A DNA stretch of 64,000 nucleotides from Stichopus chloronotus (Eukaryota > Echinodermata > Holothuroidea > Aspidochirotida > Stichopodidae), in NCBI GenBank assembly GCA_021234535.1, contig CM037850.1, positions 14,484,114-14,548,113 on the forward strand, given 5' to 3'. Made by a program: the position numbers and the translations under genes. Below the pieces are notes generated by a model. That model was not told where the DNA came from and did no database searches. It saw nothing but the letters and a program-made list of their open reading frames with translations. Positions 12,901 through 25,985 of the stretch are shown in pieces (position 1 is the first letter of the stretch; each line of letters opens with the position of its first letter).

Positions 12901-15900
12901 TTCTCGAAATATATTAACAAAGTTCTCTCATATACCCCTGTTTGACCCTAACTGACCTTTATCTCCCAAAAACAATAGGGTTCTTGTACCCAATGTGGTA
13001 CAGCTACATACCAAATACGAGATCTGTCCAAGCTTCTCCTTGAGATATCGTGTTTACAAGGTTTTCACAGTTTTACCCCTATTTATTCCAAATGACCTTT
13101 GACCTCCACAAACAAACAACAGGCTTCTTCTACTCAATGTGGATCATCTACCTACCAAATATGAGATCTGTCCAAACTTCCTTCTTGAAATATTGTTTTC
13201 AATGTTTTCACAATTTGACCCCTGTTGATCCCAAATGACCTTGACCTCAACGAAACACAATAGGGTTTTTCTATTCAATGTGGTACACCTACCTACCACA
13301 TATGAAATTAGTCCATGCTTCCCTCCTTGAGATGGCGTGTTTACAAGGTTTTCACAACTTGACCCTTATTGACCCCAAACTTTGAAGAAACCCTTGTCAT
13401 ACATAACACGATGTGTTGAAACAATATGATATGCAGTCACCTCTAGCAGACAAGCTGCAGTGTTGAACACCTGTTTGTGGTACTCATGAATAGGAAATGT
13501 AATGCACATCAAGTTAACAGACTGTTCCCCATGAGGACCCACTACGGCACTAGCCACGAAAACAGGACAGTAAACCCATAGGTGGGCTGCGTATCACAAC
13601 CTTAATTAAAGGGAAATAGGGCGTTTGTTTTAGAGAAAACATCCATATTTTTGAAACCAATGTTTGTGGATGTATAATGATAGATCATTCAAGATAAGGA
13701 CAGTAGCCTTCTTTACAAGAAATAAGCCTCTCACAGATCGAAACTCAGTTATTTGTTGCTCAACACTAATTTGTTCACCCAAACTTTTCAAAATGCAAAT
13801 GACGCATCTTCCATTACTCATCACATGCATAATCTTTTGAGAAGATGAAGCTTTGGTAGATGTTTATTGATGAGACTGAATAGTTTAACACTGATTAAAG
13901 CTATTTTCTATGCATGTCATGTCGGGGTATTCTAAACGCCCTATTTCCCTTCAAGCTATCTTTCTACAAATCCAAAACTTAAATCGTAACGATTCTTTAA
14001 CTAACCTGAGGTCCGCATTTTACAAATAGTATGCTGATCACTTTGATGACAAAATTTGCAGAGGCGGTTAGGGCACTCCCTATACCTCACCACATTAAGA
14101 TATGATTATTTTTAACTTTCAAGATTCCACACGATCTTTTCTATTTCTTTTCAACCGACACTTTTGTACATTATAATTTGAAAAATGCATGAAATATAAA
14201 TCCATTTACATGACATGTGAAACATTTCATTTGAGGTTTGATGCAACATCAATGATTTTTTTGTCATTGCACAGTTTGCACTTTCCTATCCTGAACGTTT
14301 TCCATCTTTGTTGCATCATGGTTCTTGACTGTTTTACCAAGGTGGTGTGGACAGCCGCTGGAGTTGACATTGCCCCTGTCTGCCCTTTTTATAGCTCATA
14401 GCCATGACAAAGACCTTCAAACATGCTACAGAATTTGACTGAAATCAGATAGTGTGGAAACAAGAAAAAAGTTTAAGAAATAAATTTTGCTCCTTTTGAA
14501 GCGAAAATCAGAGGCTTTGAAGAATGTGATATACACAAGAATACACTAAGAACAAGAAAAAAAAAACTTCACGCTCTACGTCATTGCCAATTTTGCACCT
14601 GTGTTTTGTCTTAACCAAATAATGGGAATTGCAATCAGCCCAATTATGAAAAAAATAATCGGTAATCAGTATTTTCCATTATACAGTAGCATAATCATTT
14701 GAACACTAGCAAAGATAGGTAAGATTTACCTATAAATTGAATGGCATCATCAAGCCAAGAAAGTATTGTCTCGCCATAGTTATCCTTCACCGGGATCCGG
14801 AGGAAATGATTGGCTGGAATGTAGGATGGGGCAGGGCAAGTTTTACTAATGTTGAGTACATAGTTGATACCATTCTGCTGGAGGAGGTTTTCATCCAACA
14901 CGTCTTGCTGTGAACCTAGGTAGAGATGACTGAGTACTTTGGTAGGACCAATGCTGGTGATGGGGAGACATGGCTGAGAAAGCTGAGTAATGGTTGGACA
15001 CTTGGATTTGTCTTGAGTTTCACATAAGTATGGAAAACAGGACTGAAAGGCTTCAAAACCCCCTGCAAAGAAAAAATACAAGAATCATGACACAGGGATA
15101 TGCTTACAAACTACAAATATGCAACATAATACAGGGTAAAATGTAGTTTTAAATATTTGCAGCATATCATTTTTCAGGTTTCTTGAAGTACAGGTCGCAT
15201 ATCAGTGTAATATTGTATGTGTCACAACTAGAGCACAATGGTGAAGAGGCACGTAATTGAACACCTTGAAGGTACCATTTACAGTGCATATCATGATCGA
15301 ATCACAGGAACCACTAGAGTGTCAATATATTAAATCATAACCGTTGTACTAGAGCATCTGTTGGACCGCACAATCTGTAAAATTTCATAAACTAGAGCAC
15401 CAACAGTGCAGAGGTTGAACTTTATCAATGCATTTGTTATAATTTTAATGGGTACTACCAAATAAGCAAAAAGTAGAACCATTATTTTGGTTTCACATCC
15501 AATAATTATGCAAACTGTCATTTTATTTTAATTTTTCTCCTTGGTTTGTACTGGCAATGGGCTTATATTGAAAGTGTGAAAGTGTCTGGTCACAAATTTT
15601 CCAAAATCATCTCAATCACTGAGTATTCTTAATAGTGTTCATTTGACACATCAGGACTCTTTTAGTTTGACCATTGATAAATCCCTAGAAGCATTACTGT
15701 ATGTGAAGGAAACTTGACACAAAGTTGACAGGTTTGTGAAGACTAACTGAATTTCATGAAACAAGTCACAGTGCCCCTTTAATGTCTCTATAGTCCAGTT
15801 ATTCCCACTACCTGTTGCTCCCTTTCTTTATGAACCAATTTATTTTACTTTTTACCCCCAAAACTGGGTAAAGAGGTAAAAAGAACAACAGCCCAAGAGC

Positions 15901-18001
15901 ACTTTGGTTCCTTGTGTGAAGATTATTGTAAATCAACTGTAGCCACTTAGTCTTAACAAAGGTTAATCCACAACTAATCACATCCCCAAAAAGTGTGGGC
16001 TCCATTATGTCTATAAAGATGCTGATCAGCCAAAGGTGCTCAAATACTAATCTGAAAAACCCTCAACTCTGTAACATATAAAACTAATACCTTTGCACAA
16101 TATGATAATTTATGGCCCATATGGCCTAACCTGAGGTTGGACCCACAAATGTTGAACACTGAGAAAGGTTTCACTACCACAATGATAATTCAACAATCCT
16201 GCCACATTATAAAACACAATAGATGAAGAAAAGAAACATTTTGCATTATTTCATTAAATGGTTCATATTGTCCATGTGGGACCAATTATTTGAACAACCA
16301 GAAGGAACCACTAACATACTGTAGTAGTAACATGACACAAGTTCAACTTAATGCAATACAATCTGCAGAAGAAGAGGCATTTTGCAAGATATATTAAATG
16401 GCCCATATGGCCGATTTGAACCTTGGACCCAAAAATCTTGAATGCCCTGAAGGTACCACTTCCATAATGCGTCCAGTATAAACTTTGCCTAAACTTAACA
16501 ACTCGAAATATAGTGCAAAAAGGTTTTCAGACTTCTACCCAGTTCACCCAGATAACCTTTGACCCCTAACTAGAAACAATAGGGCACACCTTCTCAATAT
16601 GACAAACCTACATACCAAGTTTGAATTTCATCTGCCTTTCCCCTGTTGAGTTAGAGCATGTACCTAAGCAAGTGTCTCACAGATGCATACACACACACTA
16701 ACCTGACGGCATATGGTAGATTCCTTTGCTGGCACAAGGAACCAAAAAGGGTCTTATGTTATAATTACCCATGTGCCAACACAGTTTAAAAACTTAAAGT
16801 GTAGCCTAACACACTGTCGGTCCTACACTCAAATGCTGTATCACCATAGACCACTCGATAGTTGATACTGTAGTGAATATTTTCATATTTAACAGATGAC
16901 TTGTGAGGGAATAACAATACTTCATGTAGACTTGCATGTTACAAAACGCATGAATAAAGTAGTAAATGGACAACGTACAATGTAATGTAACAGTATGGCG
17001 GATCTGGCGCCTAGCCCAGACACACCGCACACGTGTCGAAAAAACGTGAAAAAGACACGAAATAAAAAGGAAGCTCATCCAAAACAGGTCCAGATCGATG
17101 GAAGAGGATGAGGATCAGTTGGATATCGATGATAATCGAAGAAACTTGGAAAACCAAGGCAGATATAAGCAGATGCAAAGCACAGCTAGAGACTTCGCTG
17201 TCAGACCAAAAGGCTGGCAATTACGGAAGGGCGGTGACCAGATACACACACGCACACACACACAAAATTGCCAGATGCTAGACCATGGTCAATACGGTAA
17301 TGCATAGGTACAGTAATATGAGGTGAGGGAGTACGCGCTGTGAATTGGACAATTTTTTGTTAATTTTTTAATAAGACATTTTAATGACATTGGGTGTTTT
17401 ACCTAAAGAAACTTGTTTTCAATGATCATGGACATTTGTTGGGAGAAAGAAACAACAATTTCATAAATTTTTGTCAAAAGTCAAGGGTTTCTTTTCTTTG
17501 TTATTATGTGAAAAGATATTCTCACTGGGAAGTTATCAAGAATAAAACAAGAAAGATATCACACATATAGTACCTGAAAGCTTTGACACTAAATTTAAGT
17601 GATTTTTTATATAACAAAATCTTGCGATACACAGTAAGAGGGGTCTGAGGAGAGTGGGCTACCATCCATCCCAGATATCAAGATTGTCCCGTTTTTGCCA
17701 GCAAATGTGAGCATCCTGGCTGGGAAGAAAAATCATCCTGATATTTTCAACAACAGTACAATATAAGCAGTTGAGACTTTCTAGATGATGGTAACAGTAC
17801 GGTTGAGACTCAAATATACATCATAACATATATTCTAATCCCCACGACTAACTTGTGTGTGCTAGACTCTACTTACATACCCATTACAAGAATGCATACT
17901 CTCTCTGGCCCCATCAGCTCAAGCAAAGCTCTACGCTCATCATACCATGTACATATACATATACTTATATATATATACTTGTATACTTGTATACTTATAT
18001 A

Positions 18002-18064
<63 letters not shown>

Positions 18065-21000
18065 CAACAGTATACAAATGAAAAAATAACTGGTTGACTT
18101 GAAGAGTATGGAGTAACTAAAAGGGTTAATTTTCCCATGGAGTCTTTAGCGAAAATTTCGCACATAATCTTTTAACTACTTCGAAATCTTCACATCGACC
18201 AGATACGCTTTTATTTATGTACTGTGTAACCATTTATTTTTAAAGAGTACATGTGGACTTCTTCTCTCTGTATGGAAGTACAGACTGCACAAGAGAAAGA
18301 GCTCAAATTTACTACATTATACAGTACTACAAACATGTACTACATAGTTAATGCTACTATGGCACACTTTTTGGAATGAACTATTTGGCACACATTGTCC
18401 ATTACATGGAAATAATTTGGAAACTGGAACTAACAAAATTGTTAGTTCCTTCTTGTTTTCAATACAATTATTCAGATACTGCAGTAGCTGCATCAATACT
18501 TTCATTGAAATCTACATTATTTATTAAAAGGGTTGCAATACATTCCTGTTAATCTACCCCCTCTTCTCCCATGAATGAAAACTAAATGATGGGTACTGAA
18601 AAGAGTAATGGGTAATAAGACAGTGATAACATCTTGGAAACTCACCACTGTACTGTACTGTATATATGACAGAGTATTGGAAAGCTTTGATGAGATATGT
18701 CATTGGTATGTAGTATGATCAATACACACACACACACAGCAGACCACAATTAGGTGAATCAGTTTCTATTGAGGTCAAGGTTCAGAGAAACCAAACTGGC
18801 ATGTGCTTATTACAACTAGTATAGCTAAGGCAATGAGTCACCACTCTATGCAGGGTTACACCTCACCAGAAAATTGGTTTCTACGCAAAGACCTTTTGTA
18901 TTTGAGCAAATGACTTTACTACTACTATACCTGATTATAAAAAGGCAATAAAAAGGATAGAAAGAAAATTTATCTTGGAAATACAAAACAGGCTATAATA
19001 ATCAATGATACAGCTGTACATCTATGGTGAGGGACCAGATCACAGGAATATACTGTGAAACTTAAGTGAAATTAAAGAATTTAATACCAGAAAAAAAGAT
19101 ATCCTCAAATTATTTACTTTATAAGTACTAGATGAATGTCTACAAGGTACTCAGGCATTACAGGCAGTTAACTCTAAGAAATAGTGCAGCTTCATGCTAC
19201 AGTAAATATTCAATATTTTCCTTACTCTGTACTTAGCTATTAAGGATAAGGTTGTTCTTTTATCTTATTTGAGAATGTTCAGTAAAAGCTACACAATCCC
19301 AAAATCTAATATCAGCAAACTGTGATGATAACTGAAATTGTAACAACTTTACCATTTGGAGAGAAACTGCCTAATTTTGCAGTTTCTGCTGTATACCTTT
19401 CTGTAGAACTTTATCTTGACTGAATGGGATCATAAGCATGCTACTCTGAATCAGAGCTTGTGCATCATGTGATGACATGAAGCACTATACATGATATTAA
19501 ATGTGAAGATTTCAAAGAGTTTTAATATTAAAAGTTTAAATGTTAACTAAAAGAAGTAAAAACGCTGGGAGTGCAGTGAGGTAAAATTCCACACTTCAAT
19601 TAATGTGCAGTGATTAATTTCAGGTACATAAATACAAAAACTGCTCAGGAATTATTTAAAAAAAAAAAATCCTGCACAGTTATTGGAAAAATGTTGCTAA
19701 TCATTACTTTTTCTCTATTACTGTGCAACACATATACCCAAAAGTACAATAAAGTGACATTCCTACATGTCGTATTTAAAAAACAACTTGGCATGTCACT
19801 GACCAAAACCAGTTTGTAAAATATGACACAACCTCTGAGAATGCCATTTGTTCAAAATTATCTTGAAATTCTGGTTAATTCAAATCTTCCTCACACAGTT
19901 TTTTCTTCTCTTGAAGTGTTACCCTTTTGATGGCCAATCATAATTGAAAATGATCATTAACTTTTTTGAAGTTTCCTGGAGAAGAGAGAAAGTTCCTGTG
20001 CTCTAAGCCTGAGTCAGACTGTCATTTCCTATTTGTCACTATGACGAAAGTTAGGTACAAGTAAATGGACAGATTAGTGCATGGACACATGTGATAAAAC
20101 CATTGTAAAAAGCATGCAAAATGTGTAATAAAAGGAGTTATGAATACCTCAATTAATGCGTAACTAGTCCGATGAAACAAAGCAATTTCATGATCTGGCA
20201 TTCTAATGGACAACGAGCACAATCACCATTATGATACAGTTTAATAGTGTTATTATTTTTGTACATTGCAGCACCACACTTTGCTGTTTTACAAAATGCC
20301 AGCTTTAATTGTTATGTTGTAATAATAGTATACCAGGTATGTGCATATATGATTGTAGCCAGACTATCATCTCTCAGCAATAAAGGTGTCCCCAATGCCA
20401 GAAGTACCACAAACATAATTTCATCACTGCTAGATAAGAGTCATTTAAGTTTGCCTTGAAAATATGGGAAGAATTGCACAAAGATTGCCAACAGCCACAC
20501 AACAGAGCTCTATGTCAAGTGACTGGTTTCTCCAAACAGAATTTGCCAATAGACAAGACATTGATTTCTCATCATTAGCCTTTGCAGAGTATCTACTCCA
20601 CTTACTGTACTTCATTGTAATTACAGTAGCTGTAATGATAAAACAATAATGAGTTTCTCTTGTAATGCTTTCATTTCTGCAATCCATATCTCTATCTTTG
20701 CACTTTCAAATAAAAAATGTTTGCAGATGGTTTGAATAATTGCATCAATCTCTGTAAGCTGAATATCTCCTCAACAATAACTGACACATTTAAATCTGAT
20801 ATGTTACCTGGTTGGTTTTTATACTGAAAAACAACCGCATGTACAGAAGCTGAGTCTGATGGCACACCTACAGTTTGACAGCGGATGTTGATAAGTACAA
20901 CATAAAGAGGCTGTTCAGATCATAAAATACAGAACAGATAAATGAGTGAACTAAAAAAATTTGTGGCATTAACAAGACAAACAGTATAATGTAGACTGTA

Positions 21001-24000
21001 GGCATTTTCAGTTTAAAAACATATGCAAAACAATAAAATCTTTAAGAAGTAAAACTAACCTGATGAGGAAATTTTTCTACATTTAAACTCTTTGGGTTTA
21101 ATGCCAGCCATAGGACCACTAAGACCAGCGGCATTAAATCGCTTTTTGGTTTTTTCTCGCATTGTCAGGAGGTGGTGCTTCCTTTGTACATGGCAGCTTC
21201 GACATAAATCCGTCACGGACAAGACAATACTGCCCTGGTTAGTAATCCACTCGCAGGTTCTATCAACAATCATGAATGCAACTGACCGAATGTTCGGTTT
21301 ATCTCCTACAAGAAACAAACTTTTACCTTAGACAGTTCCCTCTAAATATTTCATATGAAATCCAAATGCATGACAATGAAAAGTGAATTGATCCAAACAC
21401 AAAGTTATCACATCATAATCAAATGCACAATGTGTAACTAGGTACTATATGATGCTTGCTATGTTAACATGTAACATTTTTCTTGATCACTCCGATGGTC
21501 ATAATGCCGATTTGTTGAGTCATCCACAACAATGTAGAATATTAACCAATAATCCTGATATCAGTCCACCACACAGAGAAAAAATATAGGACAGAAATTA
21601 ATTCATAGAAAGAGATTTGGTAAGAAGAATTCTACACTTCTGGGCTCTTCTAACAAAGAATACACAACAGAATAATAACCACATAGTCCTTAGCTGTAAA
21701 AATAAATTTTCCTCTCAATTCAAGAAGTTTCTACTTATTCTCCTTGATTCATTGTCAACATTTCTTTCCCAGAGAAATAACTTCCCCTGTACAATGAAGC
21801 TTGGGAGAATCACTACAATCCTTGTATATCACACAGACAGACACACTGCTAGTAGATGATTATTATTATACACACCAGTATGGCTGCTCCAACACAGCCA
21901 ATGAGGGAGGTCATTTGTAGACACACAAGGATGAGTCATACTCACCAACCAGCAAAATCTACAATAGTTAAAGTGATAGGCAATACTTGTGTAAGCAATT
22001 ACTAAAGGCAGAGAACAGGATTGGCTGAGTGTCTATTACACTAACTTTCTCAGTTCAGTACAGATAATGTAATCAATGAGAATGTAATCAATAAATGTTA
22101 CCACTGATAATACCTAGAACAAAGAAAATTAAGTTTCCGGGGTATAAAACATGGCTCAAAGTTCAACAACATTCTCACCCAACCCACTATGATGTCATTG
22201 TTATTATTTTTAAAGCTGATCTGAGTCCATCACATCAAAGAGCAGAGTTGTGCACAGAGTTACGAGTCTTTTCAAATTAAGTGCTGACTAGACCGTATAA
22301 ATGATCTCTGCATACATCACAGTTATGAAGTTATATCTCTATGTAGGACAGTACTTTATTATATCAATCATGTATCACTAGGTGTATCAATAGAGGTAGG
22401 AATCTCACTTTCATGCATGACTTTGAATTAAGAACCAATTTACAGTGTATGCACAAAACAGTTTATGCCATTAGATTAGCCAGTAGATTTCAAAAACTGA
22501 CGTAAATGGCAATGCTTGGGAGGAATACTCACTGTACAGTAGGTACGTCAAATATAGCATTAGATCATCCATGAAGGGCTATACAAAAATAGCATCAGAC
22601 AGTATGAATTTACTGAATACAACTTCTATATCATCAGGTAGTATGTATGTGACTATCTGAAAAATCTAACCTAGCATACTACAGTACAATGACCAAAAAT
22701 CTCTGCAATTTATACTTGGTTTTTTCTCGGCAATAGATGCTATAACTTTGCTCACACAAATCAGCAAACTTCAAAGAGATACTGAACCTCTTCAAACTCC
22801 CTCCTCCAAACCGCCTCTCTTGTCATCCTCATACACCACACCTGCATCCTTCTCCCTTGAACATCTACCTTGTCCCCCTCCTTGCGCTCATTCTAAACTT
22901 TTCACTACAAAGCACTGAGCATCAATCAGGTCAGATTGTTTCTTCATATTCCCCACAACTCACTTTATTGGTAAAGACCATATTTCAATGGTATTTTCAA
23001 GATACATACAAACAGGTTGACTGAAATTGATAAGTGACTTCTCAAGAGCTTAATCTCTGGATCAGAGCATCAAGAAGAAAAATAACAGAAAAAAATAAAA
23101 CAAAAAAACCAACTGAACAAAAACACTTTCCAATAGCATCTATGGCTACAGTACTGTGTTTACAATAGGTAAATCCTAATAACTATAAACTTCAAACCAA
23201 TTATTCTAGGATGAAACTCGGTTTACTACAAGAAGTTGGGAAGCATCATACTGTTCTTCGATGCAAAAGGAGAGAGGGCCACAATCTCTTTCCCTCCCCA
23301 GCACGAACCCTGCTGATACTAAGAACTGACAAAAGCCCACTTGAAACTTTCAACTTTGCAGCACTTTAGTACCAAATGATGCAGTTACAAGTTTGTATGT
23401 TATTAATTGGGATAACCTTCAGCAAGATTGGCTGAAAGCCTCAACAACACAAATAAAATGATGTTTCTTTAACATTGATAAGAGATTAAATGAATACTTA
23501 ACTGAATCAAACATCATACACAAAAGTTCCAAACCGCAAACATCGCAGCACTTTACCATCTATATCACTTTAATATGTGATACCAGATGGCGGTGGTAAC
23601 AATCCTATCAAGAAGATTTGATTGGTTCATAGGTTATGATGTCAGTGTGACTTCAAAGCCAGATATTCATCAATACAAAAGGCAAGCAAAGTTTGCATAA
23701 AAAACTTCAGATTTTGAGGTGAATGTTACTAGTGCAATGAATGGTGCCATAAAGATACACGAGCCAGAAATTTAAAATACAAATATGCCCTTGCCCAGCT
23801 TGATGAAACTTTGATCAAACCTTCTACAGGTATTGTATTTAGCATGTAATTTGAATTTACATATCAGGTTGGGTCCTGTGTATGACATAAATCTTGCACT
23901 GAACTTCATCAGAAATTTAAAGGTTGTTGTGTACACCATGGAGCATTTAGAAGGTCCATGCAGTAATTCATGAGTATGTCAGTCACTAAGGTTTGCATTA

Positions 24001-25954
24001 TCTTCAGTATTTTACTTTTGAATATGTTCATAATCTTAAAACATGACGTTGGCATGCAAGCACATGTACGTATGGATGACTGTACATATGTGACAAAGTG
24101 AACACATTAATGCATCAATGAGCCTGGATGGACTCATCCTATATTTGGTGTGTAGGTAATAACAAGCTTGTACATAAAAACAACTAAGTGATTGTTGTTG
24201 CATTATGATGAGAGAATGATCTTTTCTATACAGTACTTCATCAAACTTTATCCTAACTTTACACAATGATCTTTAAAGGTACATATGTCTGTAATTAGAA
24301 TGAAAGGTACAACAGAAATCTGGAAGGCTTGTAATTTAACTAACTTTAGAAAAATAACAGTACATAGTGTCTATGCATCGTCATTGAATAACATGTTACA
24401 TCTCATTAATTTGCATGATGGCTGCAGGGGCTACTGTCAGTCTCTCACTCAAACCTCGTGAACATCTTCAGCAAGGAATCACAACTTACAGGGTGGTTAG
24501 CATCTGTTTCCATTTACTGCTAAGTAGCCTATCCACTTGATATTCAAGTCTGCTCTGTTGAATACTCTTACAATGAAGCCAATAATAGTTGATATTGATA
24601 CAACAAGATTTAGACAAATTGCTTAATTGTTACCTTTGTTTCTTCAGTGATTGCTGACTTACCTTCAAGTACAAAGACACTCTTGAAGATTTCACAGAGT
24701 TTAGAGAGTAGCACTGCTAGGAAGTCATCTGATGATAATGAGCTGACATCTTGAATATTTTGGTCATAGACAATAACCTCACAGGATGAATCAATATCAC
24801 CTAACTTGCAGGAATTCTCCAAAAGTTCTTGGATTGTCATCTGTGAAGAAAAGGGACAGTATTGACGGTACTTAATTACTAAACTACACTAACAAAACAA
24901 CTACTTAATTGACAATATCTCAACAATTTTAAAAGGTGTGTAAACAATACACAACACAGTAGCGAGATGCAGCTCACTCCTACACTGGCATTATAAATGA
25001 GAAACGACGAAGGCAAATCATCAGGTAAATTATCAGTACTAATCAATGGAAGAACTGAACTTACAGGCAAGTACATGAAAGGCCATTTGGGATTGTGCAT
25101 AATCCCAGACTGTGTCATTGTCATTGCCATATATCAAAGTTTGTTGATACAATAGAGTTTTTTTTTTTGGGGGGGGAGGGGGTGGGGGGCAATGACCAAT
25201 TGAGATCAACCAGGTCCTGATGATGTGGATGGAAGATTTAGCCCACTCCCATAAACTACTAAAAGTACAGTAAGTACAGTAGTTTTGTGTCTGTACATTC
25301 TATGCAGAAGCAATTACACAAAATTTTGCATACCTGTGCATATATGTATACACTAAGTCTGTATTCAGCACAACCTGTGTGCTGCTGCAGTTACTTTCAT
25401 GTACATCAAGTTTTCCAAGTAATTCAGGAGCATCATAGGAGGGGCACAGTAGTATAACTGAATTTTTGGTTTGTCTAAACAAGACCTATCCATGCATCAC
25501 ACAGAGAGGTCACAGGTCAAATGAGGTCAAGTACTGTCAAATGAGGTTTATCATATGCACTTCACATAGACAAACAAAATTTTCCATTACATCATTCCCT
25601 TAAAATGTTTTGTTGGAGAGATATTAATAAAAAATCACTTTCTGACCTTTTGACCCTTTCATATTAATGAGATTAATGTTACTGTATTTTCTTCACCTAC
25701 CAATCTATCTTACCCTAAAATTATGTCACTGTTTGAACAATGGAAACCAGCAACTCAAAGAAATTCACTTTTTTGCCTATGGTGACCCCATATCTCCTTT
25801 GACCTCCACCAAAACCAATAGGGCACATCTACTCAACATCATACACATACACACCAACTATAAACATCATTCCCCACTTGGTTATTGAGTTATTACTTAA
25901 CATACTTAATTCTTATCTGTCACATACACACACACACACACACACATACATACA

Positions 25955-25985
<31 letters not shown>

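Noticed and set aside
17853..18097. Tyr-Ile repeat proteins on both strands
   Set aside because: They are translation of the (AT)n microsatellite.
21092..21331. 79-codon plus-strand frame over the candidate cassette exon
   Set aside because: The minus strand has paired splice sites in the host gene's phase. The plus frame has no comparable support.
24610..24840. A 76-residue gene starting at the ATG of exon 2
   Set aside because: The ATG follows a splice acceptor directly and the frame runs past a consensus donor into intron. Family alignment shows an internal exon.
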